DNA of 55,284 bases from Perkinsus marinus ATCC 50983 (GCF_000006405.1 NW_003212397.1:209539-264822), one strand, 5' to 3'. Positions 1 through 11,601 are shown, counted from the first letter of the stretch. The notes: generated from the sequence alone by a model not told the origin. Numbers and translations: made by a program.

Positions 1-125
1 TACTATATGTTTATGTTGTTACTATATGTTTATGTTGTTACTATATGTTTATGTTGTTACTATATGTTTATGTTGTTACTATATGTTTATGTTGTTACTA
101 TATGTTTATGTTGTTACTATATGTT
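1..125. repeat. 19-bp tandem satellite
   Basis: About 6.5 near-perfect copies of the unit TACTATATGTTTATGTTGT run from the window edge, so the array probably continues to the left. No coding content. Confidence 0.95.
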
Positions 126-164
126 CTTCATGTTTAATACGATAGAACAGTGCAAACTATCGTG

Positions 165-345
165 AACATTTGTTGTTGTGAAGTATGTTTGAAAACATGT
201 ATCGGTGACAATATTGAAATCGTGAGAATTTTTTTGGGGAGTTCTTTTCGGCTTCTGAACACTTTCATTACAATTTTTCTATATAAACTCCTAAGCTCAG
301 CTAATCAGGAAAACAAACATACTCCCACATTAATTCGGTAAACTA
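165..345 (+). repeat. Dispersed repeat R1, diverged copy
   Basis: Diverged member of the roughly 150-bp R1 family. Shared blocks are the core around GGTGACAATATTGAAAT, a TTTTGGGG stretch, then a GAGCTCAGCTGAGGAAA-like block and an ACATACTCCC end. Better copies are at 13595-13770 and 22660-22800. Confidence 0.6.
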
Positions 346-1324
346 TTTCAGAATGCCGAAGTAGTGCAACGTGAAAGCCTCAGCATGAGCTGTTCGAGCG
401 GAAGATATGTACCTAGTCCGGCTTGTGTCACCACCACGGTGTCACCACGCGTAGTTGAGGATAGTTTTCTATCGGGCTGAGATTGCAGTAGTTATGTCTG
501 TGATTGTTGTTACTATTATAACGTTCTACAGTTGTAGATTCTTTTGTTCATACCACATTTCCGCGACTTCATGGTTTGTTGTATGGTCTTATTCTGATTA
601 TATATATCATAATATTAACGCTTACATTTTGTAACAGCATTTTGAATTGCTGAAAGTCGTATATTATTACAGCTCATCATAAGCACCGGTCTTCTGTAGT
701 CAGTGAGGGCGACTTATTCTCTGTGAATAGTAATACGTCACATGCTGCACTGCTCATTGTAGAGTTAGTGATATAAAAAAGGAAAACATATGTGTTTAAG
801 TGTGTTACACGTGTTTAAGGAAGCAGTCACAGTAGCTGTGTTATATCGCAGAGTAGCCGAAACCGTTATGAGAAGGGATTCTGGACGACGGTGTGGCATG
901 TCTCGCCGGGCTAAAGGCTATACTATAATACCACTGAATGCGAGTGGTTAAATATTGTAACCCCAAACGTATACTAAACCATGTGAATTTCTCTTAGTGC
1001 ATATGCCAGGCTTTGGCCGCCGCTCGTTTTGGAGCTGCTCGTTTGTGCAGCCATACTCCTCTTATAGTGGTCCTTTGGCAGTACTAATAGAAATTTAATC
1101 TGATATTAATATTGATTTCATAAATATTGAATTCGTGATATTCCGGGCTGCTATCACGAACATTATTTTCAGCAGGCTCTCTCTCTTGTTGTAGTATGTG
1201 ATACTCGGCGCTCTAGGGGTTTGTAATACTCCTTCTTTAGTATTGAGGGGGGAATAGAACCCGGGCTTTCAGATTGGTAGTGTTGCCTGTCGTAATTGGC
1301 ACATGTCGTTTTTATTCGATAACT

Positions 1325-1475
1325 CAGATGAACTCAGGAGTTTCCTCACTAATTATTGAAATTCACATATGACTTGGGGTTGAATTGTAGAGAGTGAGTA
1401 ATATTCCCCCAAAATTTTTTCATAGTTTCCATATTGTCATCACCAACACGTGTAGTTGACCATGTGCATATTCTT
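1325..1475 (-). repeat. Dispersed repeat R1
   Basis: Reverse-orientation copy. On the plus strand it shows the R1 core CACGTGTAGTTGACCATGTG near 1447-1466, preceded by CATATTGTCATCACCAA. The outer end has the GAACTCAGGAGTTTCCTCA block. Confidence 0.75.
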
Positions 1476-2169
1476 CTCCCCCACACACTGCGTGCTCAAA
1501 TGCGGCGGCCTAAGTCGGCGTACATCCCTGAGTAACAGCGAGATGGGTGTAGTTGTGATGAGTGCACAACTATGGAATCTTAGCTTAAGCTAGTTGCTGA
1601 CTTTATGAGTATGATTGTAGATTCCATTAATCATTGCCTTGAGTTCCCAAAGGGTTAACAACGGGTCATATTTCATTTGGATACGACTGGAAGAGGTATT
1701 CGAGAAAGTTGGTTGAATTTATTTTGGAAAATCCACGAAATATTAGCGGAGCGAAGCGCTTAGATGAGCAGTCTGAAGATAGCTGTGTAGTAGATGGTAA
1801 TGTTTGATGTTTGCAGGAGGGAACTACAGAGGAAATCTTCGCGTACCTCGCAGCAGCAGCAGTGTGTGACGAAGTAACCGTGCTTGGAATAATTCTACTA
1901 CTGTGATTGTGATGTGGTATGTAAATGCGACATGTCATATCGTTGGTTCTTATGGTCTTCTATAAATCGGGTTGCGTTGGAGAAAGTATCACGGCGAAAC
2001 ATTCACCCACTAGAGGGAGACAACACGTGAATATATTCGAACTGATGAGGAAGCCAATGCTTCGCTTTCGAGCACTGCTTTCCATAAGACTCTAATCTCG
2101 AAGGCATAGATGTCTAGGAACATGTCATGAGTCCGAAAAGCCGAAAGAATTAACGCATTTCCACAGCAT

Positions 2170-2310
2170 TCCATCATTTCACCCGTTTTACGTGAGGTGG
2201 CGTAATACGCTGTGAAAAACGCGATATTCGAGTTGATATGCAGTAGTCGTGGAATATGTTCTCCACTAGTAGTTTTCATATCACTAGGGTGAAACACCAT
2301 TGATGTCGTG
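2170..2310 (+). repeat. Dispersed repeat R2
   Basis: The stretch running from a TTTTACGTGAGGTGGCG block, through AAAAACGCGATATTCG and GATATGCAGTAGT, to TTTTCATATCACTAGG is repeated in reverse at 10900-11020 (carrier intron 7). Partial copies lie at 10738-10885 and 22140-22270. An intron-loving MITE-like family is the likeliest reading. Confidence 0.7.
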
Positions 2311-3649
2311 GACCACCACCCGTTGTGCCTTAGGGTTTCCACGTTATAGCTAACATGAATACCATCAACACGATTTGACTCTTGTAATGGGTACAGGTAT
2401 GACTATAATTTCGAAGTCCTGAATCCTACTCATACCGGTCTACCGCGAGCAGCGCACATAGAGGTTCTTTATAGTATATCAATGGCCAATGATAATAACG
2501 ATATGAGGGGTGATGCCCGAACGCAAAAAAACGATAAGTCCTTTCAGAAGGTGCATTCTTACAACAGCATAAGACCCATACACAGACTGCTATCACCGTA
2601 TTGAATTCAAGATACAATGTTGAGGATATTTCTCTGTAGGAGCACAGAAGTCTAAGCACACCAACACTCCATCACTGTCTCACGTTGGACGAAGTTGTGC
2701 AACACACAGCTCAGGCTAGAGCCTCAACTGCTATAATGAAAAGACTTCAACTGCTAATATTTTTTCTTCTCTTATTTTTGCCTCTGTTCCGTATACACTA
2801 TGGGTGCATCACGCCCCGGTGTGTGTTGTTTGATTATGCAAGTTTTCCCCTTGCCCACTCGTATCACCAGTGACCTTCTAAACAAGACACAAAGAGTTTG
2901 TAATCAGAACTTCCGATCAACTACCTATTCTTGGGTTACCTCCAGTTCAGAAGAGGTGTACTCAACTACGGAGAGGAACAAGTTTCCGTTCGAAAAGTTG
3001 ATGTAGCAAATCGTCATCCATTACGATCACTGTGTAGATTGAGACAACTTTACCAACCAGTAATGTTCGTATCGTGCTGATTTCAATGGTGTGCAGATTA
3101 GGCGCGTTACGGCGTTTACTATGGGGAATAACACAATCAGCAGAGTTGCTCAGAAAAGACCATCCAGAGGCCAATTCCAATAATGAGCTATTAACAGCTG
3201 AGTCCCAGTGATAACAATTATAGGAAAATCATATGAATAAGATCGCTTCTCCCGAGGGCACGTAACTTTCTTCATTCAGTGCCTCTTGCCACTTCATCGT
3301 TCCGTAGCTCTTTCATCAACATCTTCATCCTGCTCCTGGTCCCTACTTCCGCGTCCAGGTCCTTACTTCGCCTCACTTGTTCTCCACTGCTACCTTGTGA
3401 TTCCACACTGATGCCTCGACTCAACGACACGAAATTCACGTGCTCAGCAATGACAACCCATGGGCTGTGGAAAAAAAAGTAAAATTTGCAAATTTCCGGA
3501 AAACCCCTACGTTTTGTTGCTCGCGGCTTTGTCCAACATTCGCAGTTTACTGGATTCAATGTTTTCCATTTCGGCGAGATTATTCTTTTTGTTTTCCTCT
3601 ATGCGGCATTGACGCTCATCGTAGAATGACCTAAAACACCCAATGCTGC

Positions 3650-3835
3650 TATCAAGTGGCACTGTTGTAATGTGTGTGGTTTTCAGTGTGGGGAAATATG
3701 CACTCAGTCAACCAATTGTGACAATATGGAAATTCTGATGAAAACCTGAAAATAATTTTTACCCGAATTCGTAAATAAACTTATATTGTTATTGAGGAAA
3801 TCAAACATATACTCCGACACCGTTGGACCTTTCAG
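3650..3835 (+). repeat. Dispersed repeat R1, diverged copy
   Basis: Carries AAATATGCACTCAGTCAACC, then GTGACAATATGGAAATT, a GAGGAAATC block and ACATATACTCCGACACC, in the same order as the R1 copy at 13595-13770. Confidence 0.6.
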
Positions 3836-4209
3836 CTGAGCTCAGGCGTTTGCGCACCACCAAATCAACTTAGTGTAGGAGATTGCAAACCGACCAAAAT
3901 TTTCAAAGAATTCAAAACGTCAAAATTTTCTCAGAATTTTACTATCATCGTCGATACGTTAGTCAAGCTTGTTCACTCCACCGAAGTTCTCAACAAAATT
4001 CAAATTGACGACGAATACGTATGGCCACCAATAATATCTAGATAATGGTATTATTATCAAAAATATATAATTAAATATCAACGATAACCTAATGATGGTC
4101 TATTTAATGGTTAATAGTATATTAGGAATATCTATATTTAATTATGATCTGTTTATTTAATAAAGGGTATTATTATGGGTAGTCTAATTTACATATTGAA
4201 CTGTCGATG

Positions 4210-4661
4210 TCAGCTTTCACGCGTTACATCTTCCTCACCTATCATGTTGCTATTAACACTTTGATAATATGTGTACATACTTTCTATCAGATTTCCATAC
4301 GCGTTTACGAGTTTGCTAGGTAAAAACTGGTGAATACCAAAAGGCCACAACAATGCTGCTGTTGTTGTTGTCGACACAATACCCCACTTGATCGCCTCTT
4401 GAGCTTCCCGTCTTATCGTCTTCTTCGCCTCATCCTCCTCCTGTGCAAGCGTCATACAGTCGTCTTCTGTAAGAGTTGATGTTCTAACCTAATGCACACA
4501 ACCGAGTCACTAATACATCACTATGCTTGCCTACAGTCCTATGCTGCTGTTCTTGTTGGTGATGCTTGGAGTCACTACTAGTGGAATCAACAGCCGCATG
4601 GTCTGACACGTTACTTTCCACCTACATAGTACATCTCTGCAGTTAACATAGCGTCGTAGCC

Positions 4662-4727
<66 letters not shown>

Positions 4728-4872
4728 TTGGGTTGTCGTCCACAATAGGAGGGCCATCAGATTGCTTTAGTGGTGATTCTAGTGGCAGCACCGGTCCGTC
4801 GAGCTGATCCGGGACAGAGTCGCTTCCACTGGTGTCGAAGTCTATTGGAGAATCGCTTTCAGATGATAACAT
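4210..4872 (-). CDS. Hypothetical 170-aa protein with one hydrophobic segment
   Basis: I do not recognise this protein. The model has three exons: 4726-4872, 4535-4621 and 4210-4488. Lengths 147, 87 and 279 give 171 codons, all junctions in phase 0. The start ATG at 4872 follows a TTAG acceptor-like site. The N-terminal half is Ser/Asp-rich and then Gln/His-rich (KHHQQEQQH). The last exon has a charged helix (EEDEAKKTIRREAQEAIKWG) followed by a hydrophobic run (TTTTAALLWPFGIHQFL), which could be a single membrane span. Intron 1 begins inside a (GTA)n microsatellite; intron 2 is 46 bp. It is divergent from LSM12, and the shared upstream region contains a recurring promoter-like motif. Confidence 0.6.
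4663..4727. repeat. (GTA)n microsatellite at a 5' splice site
   Basis: About 21 TAC/GTA units. On the minus strand the array starts exactly at the exon 1 donor (AACCCAATA|GTAGTA) of the small gene at 4210-4872 and makes up most of its 104-bp intron. Read through, it would encode a poly-Val tract that is probably never translated. Confidence 0.85.
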
Positions 4873-5204
4873 TTCTAATATGCCGATTCTGATTTGAGAT
4901 TGATAACTTCTACACTACATTGGCCTGTATATATATCATCATATCAACGTCATGAACTATTTATAATACTTCGCGTAAATGTAATGTCTTTATTATACTA
5001 ACCTCAATATTGGGGAGTAGTGCTCGACGCCACAATGGATTTTGAATCACAGAAATATGTGATTTTCCGTGGTAGCATGAAAACACACGTGTACGATACG
5101 ATGGAATGCACACGCTGCTTGTGTGGGTGGTGAACCCGTCGTGCTTCTGATCACAAGCAGACCAGAAGTCGCAGACGGAACACTGAGGGCCAGTTACAAC
5201 TAGC

Positions 5205-5246
5205 AATATCTTGCAATATCTTGCAACATCTTGCATTTCCTCAACG
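5205..5246 (+). promoter_or_regulatory. Recurrent promoter-like motif upstream of LSM12
   Basis: Three ATCTTGCA-type units are followed by TTGCATTTCCTCAACG (5231-5246), which ends 84 bp before the LSM12 ATG. The same 16-mer occurs at 11684-11699 (minus) and 19246-19261 (plus), with a shorter form at 49142-49154. Three of the four sit 70-85 bp upstream of an ATG in the same orientation. A core promoter or start-site element is inferred, not shown. Confidence 0.45.
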
Positions 5247-5330
5247 CTGTCTGTATTCGGCTGCTCCAACTTGCTAGAATTTCTTTTCCCTCCTCATTGT
5301 AAAGCGTTATATAGTTTTATTGAGCAGGCT

Positions 5331-6205
5331 ATGGCAACAGCAGCAGCAGTGACCGGTTGGGGGCCGGGGTCACCCGGGCAGAACTTCTTAGGCTGTAGCA
5401 TCTCAGTAAAGACGATTAATGGAGACTCTTTTCAAGGGGAACTCTTCTGGTAGGGTAGCCTACAGTGTTGGAGGGTGAGGTCTGCTCAGCTACGACATAG
5501 CGGACTCGAACTCAATCGTGCTACGGGAACTCGTGAGTAAGGATAGATGCACGTATCATTGGATAAAGACGAGTAGTACTCGAGGGGACCTATTTTGAAT
5601 CTTTGTCGGGGGACCTGAAGATATTTCTGGTTTGAAGATACTATCCGTGATATCAAAGCGCTAAAGCCTCCGGTGGCTTTAGAGGCTCCCCTACCCTATA
5701 TAGATCTCAAAACGGTATCATGGATGGGTTGGGGAATTTTCGGCTAAATTACGGTATGTATTATTCAGCTACAATTACAAATGACCGACGCTGAGCATAA
5801 CTTCCAAGACACCCGGGATCGGTACGGTGTTGGTGTCACGCAACTTGCCCAGGTGATACTAATGGTGACACGCTCGATCTAATAGTAGTGCTATACAGAA
5901 GTTCGATCGATTTACCCCGTGTGTAAACGGTCCAAACAATTTTGTCGTTATGTTTTAGACTGTATTTGATCTCATGTCTAAGACGATGCCTTGCCGGTGG
6001 GATGGTCAGGATATACTGTGTTATACTGTTCGTATCAAAAGCCCCTATCAAGCTGCCAACTGTTCAGGTGAATTACCCCTCATGTAGGGTTATATATGTG
6101 GACATTTTAGGGCCAAATAGTAGTGAGCTCGATCGAGTTAAGAAAGTACTAGAGCTAGAGAGGTTCATAATGGAAAAAGAAAATAAAAAGCATAGTAGTA
6201 CCTAG
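5331..6205 (+). CDS. LSM12: LSM12 homolog (LSm domain plus anticodon-binding-like AD domain)
   Basis: Six-exon model: 5331-5449, 5490-5572, 5638-5714, 5769-5852, 5959-6067 and 6111-6205, in total 567 nt or 188 aa. Residues about 20-50 form the LSm strand set (GCSISVKTINGDSFQGEL, then YDIADSNSIVLREL). The C-terminal half has the AD-domain signature DLMSKTMPCRWDG, then IKSPYQAANCSG and SELDRVKKVLELERF, which match LSM12 of animals and plants in order. Introns are 40-106 bp with GT-AG ends. The second donor (5573) is the least certain; an earlier GTGAGT at 5534 would also work locally but leaves no open path to exon 3. LSM12 proteins bind RNA with ataxin-2-type partners and are also known as NAADP-binding proteins in animals. 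The role here is inferred from homology. Confidence 0.85.
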
Positions 6206-6946
6206 GAAGTATGCTACGTTGAGTCGACTCAATACATATCATTCTAGGTTGACTTCGTCGTTGATTATGGAAAGGCTTTGAAGGTCGAATAACGACCCGA
6301 CGTGCTCAGAGTGAGGATTCGAAATGCTAGTATCAGCTTATTCACTGAGAACCAACGGTGCTGCTGTCTGCCACTGTCGTCGTCATTCCGCGAAGTTATT
6401 TCCACAAACAGTGATTTGCTGAGTTCCAAGTGGGTTACATTCATAATGGGGGGATTTGAACCTGAGTTAGTTGTATGTCAGGGTATTGTTCTCCTCGATT
6501 ATGCTCAGATGATCAACACAATTGATAGTCGAACAAGGCTCCCGAACATCGTCTTCGTGTCGATGAGACACCTACGCGTGGAGGAATGCAAGTAGCCACG
6601 TACGAGGTGTCTTCCTTAAGAAAACAGAGTCAGAGGTTTTCCGTTTACTTTTCCATCTGGAGTGGTAACTAGGTCGTGCTGAACTGTTTTTATCAGCTGA
6701 CATCTGGCGGCGATCCAGGATCTCGCGCGATGCTTGTCTTCTGAGTCTCGCGCCTGGTCTGAAATTGAGCGCTATCGCAATAAGGTGGTGATGAACTCGT
6801 GACATGGTTTCGAGATGGATCTAGATGAGGTTTGTAGTTGGTGCAATTTCGTGGTGCACTCACTACAAGTTCGAGACTCGGTGACTTCGATGATAATTAC
6901 AGCTTAACGTTCAGCATTAGCCCGAGGTGTATCCTCATCGCGACTT
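6206..6946. other. Intergenic, nothing recognised
   Basis: Short ORFs in several frames, none with family similarity or a convincing splice chain. Confidence 0.5.
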
Positions 6947-7938
6947 ATGACGAATCCAGCCCTCCAATCGCAACTACTTCAACTCCTTCGAAGACAACGT
7001 TGTAAAAGTGACGTTTGTATGAATGATGTCGATGTATTGCGAGCCCGGTATGATCCTTCTGCTACGACTGGAAGGCAACAGCCGGCCATTATTGAGCCGC
7101 TGTGTCGGTCAGGCTGTGGGATGGCTGACGAGTATGTGAAGGCTACTGAAGCGGCCTTTGGTGATTCAGACGCACCAGAGGACTTCCTCATTAATATGGC
7201 TGGGCGCAGCGACAGCAAAAAAATGTCGAAGTGCAAAGGTTATGGTTATAAACATACCGCGACTTCCCAGCTACGTTATAGATGTTCGTCTTCTCGGACG
7301 AAGGGCTTTGCAGCATGGAAACTCCCTGTCTAAAGTCTCAACGGTTTACGTTAGCGTAGGCCTACTTGTACCCCACCAGCAACTCCTTGCTTTCGAGGAG
7401 TGCCATACGGAGAATGCGCAAAAGGGAAAACTGCGTTATATCGTGGATAATTGCGCTACATCACATGATCCAAATGTATGGCCCAAAATTTATGAGGGAC
7501 TGGCTGCTTCCGAGAGGATGAACAAGGAATTGGAAACATTCGTTTTTAGATCCAGAGTTACCAAGACACTTGACCTTGGTTTAACAAAACCTGGTGACAC
7601 CAAGTTGGAGCTAATAGAGTTTTGTTGGGCGAACCTCGCGATACCTTCGGATTTGTACACGGTATTCTGCTTATGTCACCGTATGAGCGATGACGAAGCA
7701 CGAGATTTCATGGCTATATTCTCAACTAGAAGGCTATTACAGATAAACGATCGCTTGTCGACCGTTTGTATTGATTATACTTTTGAACTATCCTGGTGTT
7801 CACTGCCAGTACTGGTCTACGGGGGGGTTTAGCCTCCTCCAAGCTCTGTGTGCTTACCCTATGCTATTTTATCTCAAAATCTGTTCCGAGTGTCAAGTTT
7901 TTGATGAAGTCAATCCACGAAGTGATCTCCGGATTTGA
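6947..7938 (+). CDS. Hypothetical protein, 288 aa
   Basis: Unrecognised. Proposed exons are 6947-7238, 7282-7343, 7380-7763 and 7810-7938, in total 867 nt with consistent phase. Introns 1 and 3 are 43 and 46 bp with clean GT-AG ends. Intron 2 would be only 36 bp, a multiple of three without a stop, so it may be retained. The middle of the protein is well-mixed and helical (AFEECHTENAQKGKLRYIVD, then WPKIYEGLAASERMNKELE). Extending past the ORF end at 7832 by splicing gives a hydrophobic C-terminal helix (FSLLQALCAYPMLFYLKICS) and a natural stop. There are several Cys residues but no zinc-finger spacing that I trust. Confidence 0.5.
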
Positions 7939-8703
7939 GTTTATGGTAAATAATTTCATCGCGGCTTTACCGAAAGCTCCCGCGTTCGATCCTTGGTGAC
8001 ACCATTTTTCGGCATTTTGCACGACGCAAGTAGTGACATGTAACAGCATGATCGTCTTTATATGTTTAGGATTGTTGTTGAGCACTGGTCGAGCCCGTAT
8101 CGGCCTATGCAACATCAACAGCAGCATGAGCATAAGGATAGAGGATATGGTCATCTCCCACTACTACCCCCAACCAGCGTTTATGCTGCTGCAGTTGGAA
8201 TGATGATGTCAACGGCAGCTAGGTAGTAATACAGTGTGCTGGGATAGACATATAGGTATGAGAATTTTGGTAGAAATATGATCTAGTTGTGGACATGCAT
8301 GTTATAGGTTGGAATCTTAAAGTTAATATTTTTTATATTTGTAAGTTTGGGGTTTCACGGGAAAATGATAAATGACCTAAATCCGACTGGTATAATTCCT
8401 ATAGCGTCTTAGTAATCTATTTGGTTGTCTTGAGTGATAATCCTGATGGCATTCCAGAGAAACTTTCACGGTTATTTCTTTGATTTCAAGACGATATTTT
8501 TTCCTTGTTACTACTTGAACAAAACGAAGGTGAAACTCTCTGGCGTAGTTCGTAATGATCATAATTATTCCCATTGTACAGTTGCTGTAGTGAATCGTCT
8601 TATCCTGTTCAGTGCCTTTTACGTAAATAAACCTCCCAATTTGCCCTTAGCAAGTTTGAGAGGTAGTGGTAGTAGTCATATACTACATACTGCTGCACCT
8701 AGT
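7939..8703. other. Intergenic, nothing recognised
   Basis: AT-rich sequence between the hypothetical gene and the carrier gene, with only short ORFs and a small GTA/GTG simple repeat near 8660. Confidence 0.5.
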
Positions 8704-9989
8704 ATGGCTACATATCTAGGTCAATGCTTGACCTTAGGACAGCTACACACTCTTGCTGGCGCTGCAGGTAATACGATGGTTGCGGGCTTGTACGCGACAT
8801 AACACTATCAGTAGTATTATTACGTTTGTTATGTGTATTATCGGAAAACTGCCAAGTGGTGAGTTCATGGAATATGTCGATTGGAACTCGTCGTTTCATC
8901 ATGAGGAAATCACTTCATACGAACTGTTTGGTATAATTTCACGGAGAAAATAGCCAGCAATTGTGAGTGTGTATTTTATAGGGACAGAATATATATATCT
9001 CACGCATGAACTGACTATGATAAAGTATGCTGGAGCTTCTTTCGTGTAGTTTTAAAAGACAATGAGAAAGTTGCATAAAAATATAGTGAAGTATGTGGCT
9101 TATCGTTGATTGTGGTAGATGCTGAGTAATGGCTGAAATTTTTTGAGCCAATTTTTCCGTACTCTATCTCATATTGTCTCTGTGGTGTTACTCAGCGTCG
9201 TTCGTAGCATTGATATCATCATACCCGTTGGATTTGATGAAAAATAGAGTCGCTTCTGCATCGCTGTATAAATCCCCTTTGGACTGTATGAGGATAACAT
9301 GGAAAAATGAAGGCTTTCGAGGTACTACATGAACAATCGCTGATTTGCTGTTGTTATGGTATAGGATTGTTCATGAGTAGGTTTTTACAAGGGAGTGTCA
9401 TCTCCTATGATTGGTGACGTCGCGATAGGGATGACAGCATTCGGTGTATACGGTTATATGAGCACATGGCTCAAGCAGCGGGAGGGCCACTCGTTAGGCC
9501 CAGCTAAAACGGCTGCGATTTCTGGTAGTGGTTGGGGAATATGTTGGCTTTACTACTCAGCTAAGCTTAGGAGCTTATGAACAATTTCGAATAGAAGTGT
9601 ACAAGAACCAATAATTTTAATTGAAGCCTATGAGGAAATTTTGAAAATTTTTTGGTAATAATTGCCCAAAATTCCCTGACAATTTTCTTATTATCACCAA
9701 CACACGTAGTTGATCATGTTTTCACATTGCTTTTATGGTCATAATTGTTGTTCATCAGGTGGGACTGCGGGTCTTGCGGCTGCTGTTATCGGCTGTCCTT
9801 TTGAGGTGGTGAAACTCCAACTCCAGATGCAGTATGTGCGAGGACTGAGTGCTTCGATAAATGTGGCTTCATCTCAATACACTTCGGTGGTTAACCATGT
9901 AGGAATAATACACGTGTAGTCTTATGTAACATATGTATATGATGATGATCATCATCATTATGAAGTAGTGTAAATGATGCTACTATATG

Positions 9990-10021
<32 letters not shown>

Positions 10022-11360
10022 TATGAAGTAGTGTGAGTGGCAATATCTATATGATAGTGGTTATAACAAACGAATCAATAGATTATATTAAGTAGTTTGA
10101 TCAATTCAAAAATGTGATTCCGTAAAACTGATCAAATAAAGTTGATTATATTTCTTAGTTCTTCCCTTTCCCTTTCAGGCCGTCGCTATTCGTCGGGCAG
10201 AGCATCTTGGTACTGTTTATGGTGGTCTCATTGACTGTACCAAACAAGTAAGGTGACCAGATGAAATTTTTCGGGCGAGCGCTTTTTCACTTGTGTAGGT
10301 CGTCGGTTCTCGAGCTTATAATATGGGGCTTACTGCTATGTGCATGCGTAATGTGGTGGGATGGAGTATGTCATATCCTACGTTTGAGTATTCACGGAGT
10401 AGATTTGCAGAGTGAGAGAATCTTAGGTTCCAGCGGGTAAGATACGGATTAGGTTAGGTACATGTACGGCGACTGTAGTGAAAAGTACATAGCAAAGTTG
10501 CCAACATGGTCTCTAATGCTTTCTGGTGGAATCAGTGGATCAATATTCTGGGCTGCGGTATTCCCTATGGATGTTATCAAGGCGAACATGCAGGGACAGA
10601 AAATCAATGGTAAATTTATATTTGCACGCATGCACATAGCAATAGATAAATTTGTTATATATGTGAATGACGATGCTCGAGGACACCGCATAGAGGTTTG
10701 TTTTCTGGAGGGGATGAATCAATGGTCATTATCGATCATGGAGTTTTACCGATTTTATGTGAAGTGGTGTAATACTCCACGTAAATTTTCCAGGTGGTGT
10801 ATATTTCAACGAACACCGATAACACAATTCTTAAAAAAGTTGTGAAATAGGTTTCTCACTAGTGTTTCTCATATCACCGGTGAAGCTCCACTTAGTACAT
10901 TTGAGTCGCATCCGTGATATGAAAAACACTAGTGGAAAAGATATTTCACCAACTACTGCATATCAGCGCGAATATCGCGTTTTTCGCAGAGTATTTCGCC
11001 ACTTCACGTAAAAACTCCAATATTAATATATGAAGTCTTACACCGTTAAATCAATACAAACTTTATATGATTATATGCATTATTAAATTTTGTTTCTTGG
11101 GTATACACCAATCACCGATTTCTTCAGAGCGTACCTGGGCATGTGTGCGTAACTGCGTCGGCGACCTTTACAAAGCTGGTGGGCTCGGACGTTTTTATAA
11201 AGGCTTGAGTGCAGCGATTCTCCGGGCATTTCCGGTACGTAAGAAATGACTAATCATATGAGAGCAGCTCTATTTCGTTCAGCACAACGCTGTGGCGTAC
11301 TCTGTATATGCTTTGGTGGTGACTGCACTTACTGCACCACAGCCTTCTGCGACTGAGTAG
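8704..11360 (+). CDS. Mitochondrial carrier family (SLC25) protein
   Basis: Nine exons: 8704-8767, 9196-9321, 9381-9524, 9759-9898, 10179-10247, 10299-10411, 10458-10609, 11128-11234 and 11283-11360. The sum is 993 nt, 330 aa, with every junction in phase. The three carrier repeats each keep the Px[DE]xxK signature: YPLDLMKNRV, CPFEVVKLQL and FPMDVIKANM. Odd-numbered helices are followed by the usual loops (SPLDCMRITWKNEGFRGFYKGV; GGLGRFYKGLSAAILRAF). Family members are six-helix inner-membrane metabolite exchangers. The pattern is closest to the carnitine/ornithine branch, but I cannot assign a substrate. Introns hold repeats: R1 in intron 3, a CAT microsatellite in intron 4, and an inverted R2 pair in intron 7 (518 bp). 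The first ATG fits because it gives a short N-terminus directly before helix 1. Confidence 0.9.
9600..9725 (-). repeat. Dispersed repeat R1 inside carrier intron 3
   Basis: Contains ATTATCACCAACACACGTAG and TTGATCATG, the R1 core in reverse, preceded by a GAGGAAATTTTGAAAATTTT block. It fills much of the 234-bp intron 9525-9758. Confidence 0.7.
9940..10038. repeat. CAT/ATG microsatellite with duplicated flank
   Basis: Within carrier intron 4, (ATC)n runs occur twice, each followed by the same CATTATGAAGTAGTGT block, so a unit of roughly 70 bp has been duplicated with different repeat lengths. Confidence 0.85.
10738..11020. repeat. Inverted pair of R2 repeats in carrier intron 7
   Basis: A plus-oriented partial copy (10738-10885, ending CTCACTAGTGTTTCTCATAT) faces a minus-oriented copy (10900-11020, with GATATGAAAAACACTAGTGG and GCGAATATCGCGTTTTTCGC). 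Transcribed intron RNA could fold into a long imperfect stem. Confidence 0.7.
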
Positions 11361-11364
11361 CGCC

Positions 11365-11601
11365 TCAGGCGAAATTGTGCCAAGCTGGCAGAATAATTGT
11401 AGTCGCAGCGGTAGCATAAACATTTGACTTTTTAGATAATACACAGAACAAGGAATTTTTCCCGCTTAGTTGTTTCTGCTCAGCTGCGACTCTCTGCCTC
11501 CTCATACTTTTTCGCCTCCAGCGGTCCTTGGTGAATTTTATGGCGCGCGGTAGTTCCCTGCTGATGCTTTGGTCGCAGTTCCCGTTGTGAAAAGTGTCCA
11601 C
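11365..11601 (-). CDS. Hypothetical basic protein, 78 aa
   Basis: ORF starting MDTFHNGNCDQ with a strongly basic middle (KFTKDRWRRKSMRRQRVAAE). No family recognised. Its ATG lies 83 bp downstream of a minus-oriented copy of the promoter-like motif (11684-11699), the same spacing as in LSM12, which is the main reason to list it. Its stop is only 4 bp from the carrier stop, so the two would be tail-to-tail. A different frame over the same DNA is also open for about 40 codons. Confidence 0.3.
   Translation of the reverse strand: MDTFHNGNCDQSISRELPRAIKFTKDRWRRKSMRRQRVAAEQKQLSGKNSLFCVLSKKSNVYATAATTIILPAWHNFA

Larger units (their letters stand above)
126..4209. other. Gene-poor stretch with dispersed repeats
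   Basis: Only short ORFs without family resemblance are seen. The stretch holds copies of two dispersed repeats described separately: family R1 at about 165-345, 1325-1475 and 3650-3835, and family R2 at about 2170-2310. A minus-strand reading near 3280-3460 is open and charged, but I could not link it to any exon chain. Confidence 0.6.

Noticed and set aside
4531-4872. Open frame with a poly-Val tract
   Set aside because: The Val run is the GTA microsatellite. Splice phase and the neighbouring exons show that it is intron.
4961-5269. 102-codon minus ORF between the divergent genes
   Set aside because: It starts across the promoter-like motif, lacks family similarity and overlaps the LSM12 upstream region.
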